Origin: an uncultured Prevotellaceae bacterium
GTDB lineage: Bacteria > Bacteroidota > Bacteroidia > Bacteroidales > Bacteroidaceae
Direction of reading: 5' to 3'
Length of the DNA: 64,000 nucleotides
Assembly (NCBI GenBank): GCA_902785945.1
Contig: CADAAR010000009.1
Location: 35,363-99,362 of the forward strand
Shown: piece by piece, positions 25,701 to 34,200 of the stretch
Layout: the number at the start of each line of letters is the position of its first letter
How positions within the stretch are numbered: the stretch's first letter is position 1
Notes under the pieces: model-generated
The model's input: the letters and a program-made list of their open reading frames with translations, nothing else
Told to the model about the DNA's origin: nothing
The model's database searches: none
Position numbers and translations under genes: made by a program

Positions 25701-25982
25701 CGTCTGTCCGGCTACGTAGAGGTTATTCTTGAATACGATGCGTGAGTTGATGCGTATCACGCCGCTCACGTCGAACACCACGATACGGTTGGACTGGCTC
25801 ACCGCATCGCGCAATGAACCGCTGCCTGAGTCGTTCAGGTTGGTCACGTGATACACCGTTCCTTTGCGTCCGCCTTCAGCAAATCGTCCCCAGCCCTGAG
25901 CGTCCGGGAATGCCAACTGTTGGGCACAGATGCTGCCGCAGATAGCCAGCAGCATGGTTGTTATCTTTATTCTATAATTCAT
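22716..25982 (-). CDS. Secreted pectate lyase (PL1-like) with Fn3 and autotransporter-type beta-strand repeats
   Basis: A 1088-residue secreted protein. Signal peptide to SICAQ. Residues about 22-370 form a pectate-lyase right-handed beta-helix (FPDAQGWGRFAEGGRKG start, YHVTNLNDSGSGSLRDAV, IIVRYMRFRMG, IFDHCSFAWGQDEN), typical of PL1 homologues that cleave polygalacturonate. Next come a calcium-binding DTDGDGMPDAWE motif, an Fn3 domain (about 430-520), and some 480 residues of G/N/T-rich repeats like autotransporter-associated beta strands (NKAGNGTLTIMNDQQYEGAT; KQGSGDWRLTGKNTYSGTT). It ends with the VYDLGGHR...KGIFIQNNKIMVRK tail. It starts 12 bp after the OPT transporter gene, so the two are almost certainly cotranscribed. 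Confidence 0.87.
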   Translation of the reverse strand: MNYRIKITTMLLAICGSICAQQLAFPDAQGWGRFAEGGRKGTVYHVTNLNDSGSGSLRDAVSQSNRIVVFDVSGVIRINSRIVFKNNLYVAGQTAPGEGITVYGDGVSFSGADNIIVRYMRFRMGAVGTKDKDCAGVANGQNMIFDHCSFAWGQDENFSINWDNKGTSPKNITLQNSIVGQGLMTHSAGGLMQAENITLYRILMVDNSTRNFKVKGINQYANNIVYNWKNAAYNMGGDSEGQSYANIESNLFINGPAVGGDCLTGGNANFHFYGNDNLQDSNRDGIYNPSTFTGDGGGDRQAASYDYPVLEKWVARDLIEKLLPNVGASLPYRDLADCYMIDEVLSFGKKGNLITNENELPIGVPTSWSWFKGEKPADTDGDGMPDAWETSHGTDPAKDDAMTIAENGYANIENYINGITREDRQFFLRAPMTLELVAATTNSITLQWADYTEDEEGFIVEMKQDGQFLEVGRTDGSWFTIQNSGLKPATAYVFRICAFKGEQRSEYAPELMVKTRPEQTELIDVETFNGSGEGEWLINPLDDETITLTEATPKTAVVVNTDANVTIGGEGYINGPASMNKAGNGTLTIMNDQQYEGATVLHCGTYAFSSLKNGGEASGLGMSQEFAQNWVMDGGTYLYTGGTTTTNRSAQLYNDTELVIAKSGSIVTMNGSFEGQGNLTINGEGLLLVNTLGCMAFDGNLIMKGGTVKLASKTVSDKGIGTASRLVMAGGEFVTIGKNESSVTYNFPIEAQAGTTSKVSFDLWNTNKCKVSGTGTLIWDVHYLREYIEGNWDNYTGHLIISGSGKNGQSQFAIRNGVGVKNATIELKGNATINGGKNASTYYLGGLSGEATTALWGFNVKKAGEGTWVVGTANTNETFRGVINDNDQAGTHPGKTSIEKQGSGDWRLTGKNTYSGTTFVTGGRLIINGQHIGKGAMTVRTGATLAGTGSLAGAVTINVGGMLQVGDTLVSDHGLTFNGGLKLNNGAILKVNGAMMDHSYQAGDEIRAFSGSVTGTFSEIQPATPGEGLVWDTSELYTKGLLKVAAASSISNILTEKENGAVYDLGGHRHTTASKGIFIQNNKIMVRK

Positions 25983-25994
25983 GGATTCTTTTTG

Positions 25995-27989
25995 TTATGC
26001 TTTCTTGTTTTTCGTTGCCCAGATGAAGTAGGCGATGAGCAGGATGTAGGCGATGAGCGAGCAGACCTCCGAGAGGGGATTGGCCAGCCACGACTCGTTG
26101 ATGGGGTTGAAACCGCCGAAGCGGAGCAAGGCACTCACCACGCCCATCAGTGCGCCTCCGGCAATAAAGCCCGAAGCGATGAGCGTACCCTTCTCGCCAC
26201 GACGTTCATTCACAGCCTTATCCTCGCTGCGTGTCGTTACAAACCAGTTGACAGCACCACCTACCAACAGCGGCACATTCAGCTCAAGGGGGATAAACAT
26301 ACCCAGGGCGAAAGCCAGTGCAGGAATCTTCATCCATGTAAGGATGATGGCCAGCAATGCGCCAATGCCATAGAGCAACCAAGGGGCGCCGGCACCGTTC
26401 ATCATCGGTTCGATGACGGCTGCCATCGCGTTAGCCTGAGGTGCCACGAGGTGTCCCTCCTGATTCGGGTCGAAGCCATAAGTCTGGTTCAGCAGCATCA
26501 TCACACCGCCCACGGTGGCAGCGCTCACCAGTGTGCCTAAGAACTTCCACTGCTGCTGTTTCTTAGGCGTCGTGCCCAGCCAATAGCCGATCTTCAGGTC
26601 GGTGATGAAGCAGCCTGCCATTGAGAGCGCCGTACATACCACACCGCCCATGATCAATGCCGCCAGCATACCATCGCTGCCGTTCAGTCCCACAGCGGCC
26701 ATCACCACCGAGGCCAGGATCAGCGTCATCAGCGTCATACCGCTCACAGGGTTAGAGCCCACAATGGCAATGGCATTAGCCGCCACAGTGGTAAAGAGGA
26801 AGGCGATGACGGTCACCAACAAGATGGCCACCACGGCGAAGAGCAGGTTGTGCATCACGCCTAGCCAGAAGAACACGAAGGTTACCAGCAACGCCGTGAT
26901 CGAGGCGATGGCGATAAAACGAAACGAGAGGTCGCGCTGCGTGCGCAGGGTCTCGCTCTCAGTGCTCTTGTCGCCTTTCAGTTCTTTGGCGGCCAGTCCT
27001 ACGGCATTCTTGATAATGCCCCACGACCGGATGATGCCGATGATACCGGCCATTGCAATACCGCCGATGCCGATAGAACGGGCATAGGTTTTGAAGATGG
27101 CCTCCGGCGACATATTACCCACGGCCGTTGTCACCTCAGCGCCGCCGATACTCAGCACTTGGTCGCCGAAAATGAGTGCCATACCTGGCACGATGAGCCA
27201 CCACACACACAACGAACCCAGTGTGATGTAAAGGGCATACTTCAGTCCGATGATATAACCCAGTCCCAACACGGCAGCACTGGTATTGATCTTGAATACG
27301 AGCTTTGCCTTGTCGGCCAGCACCTCGCCCCAACCGATCACACGACTAGTGAAGTTCTCGTTCCACCAGCCGAAGGTGGCTACGAAGAAGTCGTAGAGTC
27401 CACCCACCACACCTGCCAGCAGCAATGGCTTGGCCTGGTCGCCGCCCTTGGCGCCGCTCACCAATACCTGTGTCGTGGCGGTAGCTTCGGGGAAGGGATA
27501 CTTACCGTGCATCTCCGAGACAAAGTATTTGCGGAAGGGTATCAGAAACAGGATACCTAGGATACCGCCCAGTGCCGAGGCCATGAAGATCTTCAGGAAG
27601 TCGGCCTGCATGTCGGGGTACTTCGCCTGAAGGATATAGATGGCGGGAAGGGTGAAGATAGCACCGGCCACCACAGCTCCCGAACAGGCACCGATCGACT
27701 GTATGATGACGTTCTCGCCTAGGGCCTTGCTGCGCTTGGCAGCTGTCGACACACCCACGGCGATGATGGCAATGGGAATGGCCGCCTCAAACACCTGACC
27801 CACCTTCAGTCCCAGGTAGGCCGCCGCTGCCGAAAAGAGCATCGCCATCAGCACGCCCCACGTTACCGACCATCCGTTCACTTCCGGGTATTGCTTCCCT
27901 GCCGACATCATCGGCTCGTAGCTTTCCCCCTCTTTCAACTCCCTGAACGCGTTCTCAGGCAGTCCTTGTAGCATTTCTTTTTCTTCCAT
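25995..27989 (-). CDS. OPT-family oligopeptide transporter
   Basis: A 664-residue inner-membrane protein with about 14-16 hydrophobic segments. It begins with a cytosolic GLPENAFRELKEGESYEPMM stretch and has the OPT hallmark region (NGWSVTWGVLMAMLFSAAAAYLGLKVGQVFEAAIPIAI), NPVSGMTLMTL, and conserved Asn/Gly-rich loops. OPT proteins move small peptides or metal chelates with protons; the bacterial substrates are mostly unknown. It is the first gene of a two-gene unit with the pectate lyase downstream and has its own promoter divergent from the aldo/keto reductase gene. Pairing with a lyase is unexpected for a peptide carrier. Confidence 0.92.
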   Translation of the reverse strand: MEEKEMLQGLPENAFRELKEGESYEPMMSAGKQYPEVNGWSVTWGVLMAMLFSAAAAYLGLKVGQVFEAAIPIAIIAVGVSTAAKRSKALGENVIIQSIGACSGAVVAGAIFTLPAIYILQAKYPDMQADFLKIFMASALGGILGILFLIPFRKYFVSEMHGKYPFPEATATTQVLVSGAKGGDQAKPLLLAGVVGGLYDFFVATFGWWNENFTSRVIGWGEVLADKAKLVFKINTSAAVLGLGYIIGLKYALYITLGSLCVWWLIVPGMALIFGDQVLSIGGAEVTTAVGNMSPEAIFKTYARSIGIGGIAMAGIIGIIRSWGIIKNAVGLAAKELKGDKSTESETLRTQRDLSFRFIAIASITALLVTFVFFWLGVMHNLLFAVVAILLVTVIAFLFTTVAANAIAIVGSNPVSGMTLMTLILASVVMAAVGLNGSDGMLAALIMGGVVCTALSMAGCFITDLKIGYWLGTTPKKQQQWKFLGTLVSAATVGGVMMLLNQTYGFDPNQEGHLVAPQANAMAAVIEPMMNGAGAPWLLYGIGALLAIILTWMKIPALAFALGMFIPLELNVPLLVGGAVNWFVTTRSEDKAVNERRGEKGTLIASGFIAGGALMGVVSALLRFGGFNPINESWLANPLSEVCSLIAYILLIAYFIWATKNKKA

Positions 27990-28011
27990 AATTCGTTGGT
28001 TTTCGTGACGG

Positions 28012-28042
28012 CAAAGGTACGTAGAATTTGCGAGACGGCAAA
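28012..28042 (-). promoter_or_regulatory. Promoter of the OPT-pectate lyase unit
   Basis: On the minus strand: TTTG (28042-28039), 19 bp, TACCTTTG (28019-28012), 22 bp before the ATG. Confidence 0.75.
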
Positions 28043-28054
28043 ACTTTTCAGTTT

Positions 28055-28091
28055 AAAAGTTTGTTGAGTTCGGAAAAACTTGTTACCTTTG
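28055..28091 (+). promoter_or_regulatory. Promoter of the aldo/keto reductase operon with overlapping 30-bp element, copy 2
   Basis: TTTG (28060-28063), 20 bp, TACCTTTG (28084-28091), 27 bp before the ATG. The element at 28055-28084 (AAGTTT-N13-AAACTT symmetry, matching 19416-19445) covers the -33 box and touches the -7 box, a position suited to repression. AAACTTTT (28041-28048) and AAAAGTTT (28055-28062) also form an inverted pair joining the two divergent promoters. Confidence 0.75.
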
Positions 28092-28118
28092 CAAATAGAT
28101 TATTAAAGTTTAGAATTT

Positions 28119-29069
28119 ATGGTATACAATGAAATCGGAAAGACCGGTATGAAGGTGTCGAACCTGAGTTTCGGCGCTTCGTCGTTGGGAGGCGTGTTCC
28201 ACAGCATCCGCGAGGAAGAGGGTATCAAGGCCGTCTATACGGCAGTGGAAAATGGCATGAACTTCATCGATGTGTCGCCTTATTACGGTCATTACAAGGC
28301 AGAGACCGTGTTGGGTAAGGCACTGAAGGGCATCCCCCGCGACAAATACTATCTCTCTACGAAGGTGGGTCGCTATGGTCACGATGGCATCAACACGTGG
28401 GACTACTCTGCTAAGCGTGTCACCGACAGTGTCTATGAGAGCATGGAGCGCCTAAACATCGACTATATCGACCTGATCAACGTGCACGACATCGAGTTCC
28501 AGGGCGACCGCGAGGGTGGACTGCAACTGATTGTCGACGAGACATTGCCCGCTCTGGTGGAATTGAAGAAGAAAGGTGTTGTAGGCCATGTGGGTATCAC
28601 CGACCTGCAGCCCGAGAACCTGAAGTGGGTCATCGAGCATGTGGAGGACGGTACTGTGGAGAGCATCTTGAACTTCTGCCACTATAGTCTGAACGATACC
28701 TTGCTGGCCGATTTCCTCGGCTTCTTCGAGCAGCATGGGGTAGGGGTCATCAATGCCTCACCTTTCTCTATGGGTCTGCTGTCGAGCCGTGGTGCACCTG
28801 TGTGGCATCCTGCTTCGAAGGATTTGCGTAATGCCTGTGCTAAGGCAGCAGAATACTGTCTGGAGGTGGGCTATCCGATAGAGAAGCTCGCCGTGCAGTT
28901 CTCTACCAGCCTGAACCCGCGCATCGCCACGACGCTCTTCAGCAGTGCCAATCCGCTGAATGTGCTGAAGAACATAGAATATGTCAACGAACCGATAGAC
29001 TTGGACCTTGTGGCGAAGGTGCAGGAGATCATCGGTGACCAGATGTTTGTACGTTGGAAGAACTCATGA
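28119..29069 (+). CDS. Aldo/keto reductase, L-galactose/L-fucose 1-dehydrogenase-like
   Basis: A 316-residue AKR-fold oxidoreductase. It shows GKTGMKVSNLSFGASSLGG at the start, FIDVSPYYG with the catalytic Asp/Tyr, STKVGRYG with the catalytic Lys, and SLNPRIATTLFSSANPLNVLKNI near the C-terminus for NAD(P) binding. The HDIEF after IDLINV matches the L-galactose dehydrogenase subgroup, whose members oxidise C1 of L-galactose or L-fucose to the lactone. It heads a three-gene coupled operon with an amidohydrolase of the kind that opens sugar lactones, which supports sugar 1-dehydrogenase activity. The exact sugar is undetermined; L-rhamnose and L-fucose are both plausible in this context. Confidence 0.83.
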   Translation: MVYNEIGKTGMKVSNLSFGASSLGGVFHSIREEEGIKAVYTAVENGMNFIDVSPYYGHYKAETVLGKALKGIPRDKYYLSTKVGRYGHDGINTWDYSAKRVTDSVYESMERLNIDYIDLINVHDIEFQGDREGGLQLIVDETLPALVELKKKGVVGHVGITDLQPENLKWVIEHVEDGTVESILNFCHYSLNDTLLADFLGFFEQHGVGVINASPFSMGLLSSRGAPVWHPASKDLRNACAKAAEYCLEVGYPIEKLAVQFSTSLNPRIATTLFSSANPLNVLKNIEYVNEPIDLDLVAKVQEIIGDQMFVRWKNS

Positions 29070-29998
29070 TCATCATCGACGCACATAGCCATTTGTGGCT
29101 CAGACAAGATACCAGTTGGGACGGGAAACCCATCCGTTCGCTGAAGAACGGTCGTAGTGTTTTCCTTGGCGAGGAGGTGCAGATGATGCCCCCGTTTATG
29201 ATCGACAGTCAAAACTCTGCCGAGGTGTACCTCTCTAACATGGACTATGCCCAGGTGGGCGCTGCCGTCGTGGTGCAGGAGTTTATCGACGGTCTGCAAA
29301 ACGACTATCTGGAGCAGGTACAGCGACAGTATCCCGACCGTTTCCTCTGTTGTGGTATGCCCGACTATCGTCAGCCCGGTTTCTATGCCCAGGCTGAGGA
29401 GCTGATCCTGCTTCGCGGCTTCCGAGGCATCGCCATCCCCGGCCATCGCCTTTTGGGTAAACCGCTCACCTCCGACGAGATGATGCAGATGTTCCGGCTG
29501 ATGGAACAGAAGAACGTGGTACTGAGTATTACCCTTGAAGACGGCGACCGTCAGGTCGACGAGCTCAGCGAGGTCATCGGCGCGTGTCCGCAGCTCCGCA
29601 TCGCCATCGGTCATCTGGGCATGGCCAATCCCCCGCAGACACCCTGTTGGGAGAATCCCAGCTGGCGCCGTCAGATTGCCTTGGCGCAAAATCCGCATGT
29701 CATGATCGAGATGGGCGGTATCACGTGGCTCTACAATGCGGAGTTCTATCCCTTCCCCTCAGCCGTCCGTGCCATCCGTGAGGTGATCGATATCGTAGGT
29801 GCCGACAAACTGATGTGGGGTTCCGACTATCCCCGCACCATCACCGCCATCACCTACCGTATGTCGTACGACTTTCTCCTAAAGTCTGCGATGCTCTCCG
29901 ATGCCGACAAGCGTCTGATTCTCGGCGAGAACGCCTGCCGCTTTTACGGCTTTACCAATCTGCCTGAATTGCCCTATATTAAGAATATGTCGGAATGA
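29066..29998 (+). CDS. Amidohydrolase-2 family hydrolase, probable deoxysugar lactonase
   Basis: A 310-residue TIM-barrel metal-dependent hydrolase. I start it at ATG 29066, which overlaps the reductase stop (ATGA); a TTG at 29054 is less likely. The sequence shows DAHSHLW near the N-terminus (metal-binding His pair), GIAIPGHR, LRIAIGHLGM, and GSDYPRT with the C-terminal metal Asp. These match the COG3618/amidohydrolase-2 group that includes L-fucono- and L-rhamnono-lactonases. Placed directly after a sugar 1-dehydrogenase candidate, lactone hydrolysis is the most economical role. The stop overlaps the following gene (ATGA at 29995-29998). Confidence 0.77.
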   Translation: MIIIDAHSHLWLRQDTSWDGKPIRSLKNGRSVFLGEEVQMMPPFMIDSQNSAEVYLSNMDYAQVGAAVVVQEFIDGLQNDYLEQVQRQYPDRFLCCGMPDYRQPGFYAQAEELILLRGFRGIAIPGHRLLGKPLTSDEMMQMFRLMEQKNVVLSITLEDGDRQVDELSEVIGACPQLRIAIGHLGMANPPQTPCWENPSWRRQIALAQNPHVMIEMGGITWLYNAEFYPFPSAVRAIREVIDIVGADKLMWGSDYPRTITAITYRMSYDFLLKSAMLSDADKRLILGENACRFYGFTNLPELPYIKNMSE

Positions 29999-30903
29999 TC
30001 GTTGTGATGCTGACATTATTTGTCCTCGTAGTGGTAGGCTATGTGACGGGCAAACTGGGATACCTGGGTGGCGATTTCGACCGCCAGTTGTCGCGTCTGG
30101 TCATCAACATCACCTGTCCGGCGCTCATCCTGTCGTCGGCAATGACGGGCGAACTCCCCGATCGTCAGTATATCCTGCCCCTGCTGCTCATCAGCATGCT
30201 GACCTATCTGGTGCTGACGGGTGCAGGCTTCTTGCTGCCACGTTATCTCTCGAAAGATAAAAACGTGCAAGGCCCCATCGGCTTTGCCCTCATCTTCGGC
30301 AATGTGGGTTTCATGGGCTATCCCGTGGTGGCGTCAATCTTCGGTCACGAGGCGGTGTTCTATGCTGCTGTGCTCAATGTGGTGAACACCTTCGCCGTCT
30401 TCACCATCGGCACCATGCTTATCACCGGCGCCAGCAGCGACAAAGAGCGTTTCGAGAAAAAAGTGCTCTACAGCACACCAATGTTAGCGGCTTATCTCAC
30501 TATGGCCATCGTGGCGCTTCGCATCGACAACATCCCCGAAGCCATCAGTCAGCCCCTCACCATGTTGGGCAATATCACGGTGCCTGCTGCCCTGTTGATC
30601 ATCGGCTCATCGATGTCGCAGTTGTCGTTGCGCACCATGCTCGGCAATACCACGGTCTATGCCACCACCTTGTTGCGATTGGCCATACTGCCCGTAGGCG
30701 TGCATTTCCTGATGAAGCAGATGGGCTTTGCCCCGATGGTGGTCAACATCAACACGTTGGTCATCGCCATGCCCGTCGCTACCTATGGCACCATCCTCTG
30801 CCTGAAATACGGCAAGGATACCACCATGATTACCGAAGTCACCTTTATCACCACCCTCGCCTCGATGATCACCATCCCCCTTCTGGTAACGCTGCTCTTC
30901 TAG
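29995..30903 (+). CDS. AEC-family transporter
   Basis: A 302-residue membrane protein of the auxin-efflux-carrier family, with about ten hydrophobic helices in two halves (GYVTGKLGYLGGDFDRQLSRLVINITCPALIL at the N-terminus; GNITVPAALLIIGSSMSQLSLR; LVIAMPVATYGTI). Bacterial AEC members export or import organic acids such as malate. Translationally coupled to a probable lactonase, it could move the sugar acid or an acidic end product; this is inference. No terminator is obvious in the 108 bp that follow. Confidence 0.85.
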   Translation: MIVVMLTLFVLVVVGYVTGKLGYLGGDFDRQLSRLVINITCPALILSSAMTGELPDRQYILPLLLISMLTYLVLTGAGFLLPRYLSKDKNVQGPIGFALIFGNVGFMGYPVVASIFGHEAVFYAAVLNVVNTFAVFTIGTMLITGASSDKERFEKKVLYSTPMLAAYLTMAIVALRIDNIPEAISQPLTMLGNITVPAALLIIGSSMSQLSLRTMLGNTTVYATTLLRLAILPVGVHFLMKQMGFAPMVVNINTLVIAMPVATYGTILCLKYGKDTTMITEVTFITTLASMITIPLLVTLLF

Positions 30904-31011
30904 CACCTCACAGGGGATATCCTCGTGTAAACTTGAATTATTAATGTAATTGAACTTTCGCAAGTGAATATTCATTCATCAAGCGACTAATTTATACATT
31001 TGATAGAGTTT

Positions 31012-31202
31012 ATGGAACTTAGGATTGGCATCAATAACCGCAGCATGAATGTGGCCAGGAGGAATCGCGTGCCTACTATATCCCGGGGCATAGCAGGCTG
31101 CTCAACGGACAATGGAAATTCCTGTTTGCAGACACGCCGGAGGAGATTCCTACGGACTTCTTTCAGGAGAAATTTGCAGATGCAAAATGGGCGACGATAG
31201 AG
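31012..31202 (+). pseudogene. Frameshifted 5' fragment of the GH2 gene
   Basis: Two frames together read like a GH2 N-terminus. From ATG 31012 the frame gives MELRIGINN. From about 31038 a different frame continues PQHECGQEESRAYY, LLNGQWKFLFAD and DAKWATIEVPSNWE, joining the main ORF without a stop. One missing base near 31036-31041 (a C in AACCGCAGCAT) would unite them. The second frame has no ATG, GTG or TTG before 31203. No signal peptide is present even after repair. Confidence 0.65.
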
Positions 31203-34200
31203 GTGCCGTCGAATTGGGAGATGAGGGGATTCGGCGATGCCTTGTTCCGCAATGTGAGTACGCCGTTCAAGGCCGATCCTCCTTCCGTTCCGCACGACTA
31301 TAATCCTACAGGGGCCTATCGCACTATGTTCACCGTCCCGGAGGAATGGAAGGGTGAGGAGGTGTTCCTCAGGTTTGAGAAGGTGGCCTCGGCATCGTTC
31401 CTATGGATCAACGGGCAGCAGGTGGGCTACAATGAGGGTGCCCAGGAACCGGCAGAATATAATATTACCCCGTATCTGAAAAAAGGCCGTAATACACTGG
31501 CGATGCTGGTCACGAAATACTCCGATGGCTACTATCTGGAGGGACAGGACTACTGGCGCTTGGCCGGTATCTTCGACGATGTGTGGCTCTATGCCACGCC
31601 GAAGACCCGTCTGTTCGACTGGTATGTGACGACCGATCTGGACAGCGATTACCGTGATGCGGAGCTGAACATTGAAGCTACCGTCAGGAGTTATGATGTC
31701 CAGCCCGTAGCGACGCCGCTGAAGGTGCAGGCTGTGCTGACAGATGCGGCTGGCAGGACGGTCGTCGAGATGGAAAGTCCGGCGGCATCGTTTGCCTCTG
31801 GCAGCAAGTCGCTTATGCTGAATATGAAGCAACACGTCAGCAATCCGCTCAAATGGACGGCTGAGACCCCTAATCTCTATACACTCAAGATGTATCTTAT
31901 GGATGCATCCACCGGTAAGCGTCTGTCGGAAAGCACGGCGGAGGATGCACGGCAGGACGTGGGCTTCAAGGAGACGGAGATGCGCGACAATGTGTTTTAT
32001 CTGAACGGCAAGCCGCTGAAGGTGAATGCCCAAAACTCGCACATGCAGGATCCTGACGACGGGCACCGCGTGACCGACGAACTGATCAAGAAGGACATGA
32101 CCATCCTGAAGCAGTTCGGATTCAATGCCGTGCGCACCAGTCATTATCCTCCTGCGCCGCGCTATTTGGAATATGCCGCCCGCTATGGTCTCTATATCAT
32201 CGATGAGGCAGGTGTGGAGGCACATGCCACCGAATGGGTCTCAGGCGACAAACGGTTCATACCGATGTATCGGGAGCGTGCGCGCCGTATGGTGCTACGC
32301 GACCGCAATCAACCGGCAGTGCTATTCTGGAGTGCTGGTAATGAGAGCGGCGAGGGACCCAACATCGGTGAGGTGATTGAGGAGGGACGCAAATACGACC
32401 ACACCCGCTGGTGGATGTATGGCGGCAATGCCTACAGTCATCGTGCCGAGGATATCATCGGTCCGCGCTATCCCACACCATTATCACTGGACCTGAGGGT
32501 AGGGCGTCATGGCGATGGCGATGTTCGGCCATCGTTCATGGATGAGTATATCTCGGTGGCAGGTAATGGCGGCGGCATGTTCGATGAGATGTGGCGCGCT
32601 GTCTATACCCACGAGCGCTGCATCGGTGGTGCTGTGTGGGATTTCGTGTCGCCAGGTCTTACCCAAACAGCCCGCAGACTCACCGATTCGTCGCCTCATC
32701 AGGTGATGGCACATATCATGGGTAACGCCAAACTTGTGGAGCGCTCAATCTCTGGTCGCTTGCTACCGAAGGGACGCAAGAATCATGTGATTGATATGAA
32801 CGGCCACGACCAGTGGGTGGAGGTGTATCGCGACGACTGTCTGGAGATAACGGGCCAGGCCATCACGGTGAGTTTCGACGTGTATCCCCGTAAACTGATC
32901 AGTTCCTGCGGATCGTTTGTGACCAAGGGTGAATGGCAGTTTGGTGTACAGCAGAACGGTAAGGAGCAGCTGACGTTCTACATCAATACCGACAAGGCGC
33001 CTGCCCAACAGGGCAGCGATGCTGCCAACGCCCGTCCTGGTTTCAGACGGTCGGCTCCGACTAACTACAAGTATGAGTTGCAGGCACCGCTCCCTGCCGA
33101 CTGGGAATACAACTGGCACCATGTGGAGGCCTGCTACGACGGACGGCAAATGACCGTGAGCATCGACGGCAAGCAGGTGGCTCGGATGGAGGCTCAGGGC
33201 AACATCATCAATGCGCCGTTCCCGGTGAATATAGGCCGTAACGAACAGACTCACGGACAGGACACCCGCGTGTATGTCTGTGACGCACTGATGGATAATG
33301 TCATCATCGCCGATGCCAGTGGCGAACTGCTCCATCTCGACTTCGAGGGTGAACAGCAGGAAGGTAAATATTTCAGTTACGGCATCGGTGCGCGTACCTA
33401 TGGTACCATTTGGCCCGACAGAACTGTCCAGCCGGAAATCTGGCAGATGAAGAAGTCGGCCCAGCCCATATCGTGCAGATTGCTGAGCGCCGATGGCGGC
33501 ACGATTGAGGTCTGGAACAGAAACCATTTTCTCAACACTTCTTATTACGACATCAAGTGGCAACTTTATGAGGATGATGTGTGTCTGCAGCAGGGAACAA
33601 TCAATCCTGATGTAGAGCCGCTTGGCAAGAAGATTGTCACCTTGCCTTACCGTCGTCCTGACATCAAGCCCGGCTGCGAGTACAGACTTATGCTTACCAG
33701 CAGTCTGAAGGCCGATGAGATATGGGCGCAAAAAGGACTTGTGATGGCGTGGGATCAACTTGAGCTCCCCTGGCGTCAGTTGGTTGTGCCTGTCGACAAC
33801 GCAGTAGGAAAAGCCGTGCTCAGCCAGAATAATGACGCTATTGTGGTAAGCGGTGAGGGGTTCTCTTATTCCTTCACCCCCGACGGTCAGTTGTATAGCA
33901 TCCGTCAGGATGGTCAGGAGTTGCTCAAGACTCCCTTGCAGATGAACGTGTGGCGTGCGCCATTGGCTGTCGAGCTCGACGGCTGGAGTCAGGGCAATAT
34001 CACCTACCACAACCGTAAAGCCTGGAACGGCTCACAGATAGCCAACGAATACTACAGCAACAACCTTCAGGCTACGACTCGCATCCCCATCTCTTGTGAG
34101 GCATTCGAGGCCGACGGTCAGGTGTTTGTGAATGTGCGCTGCTTCACGCAGTTTGGTGCCCCAGTCAACACATCGCTCGATGCGTATATCGTTGGTCTGA

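Noticed and set aside
30904-31011. TACATTTG at 30995-31002 as promoter of the GH2 gene
   Set aside because: It fits TAnnTTTG but has no -33 TTTG at the right distance, and the gene start behind it is damaged.
32763-34010. Long minus-strand ORF under the LamG part of the GH2 gene
   Set aside because: No start signals or domain features, and the sense frame encodes a recognisable LamG and GH2 C-terminal region.
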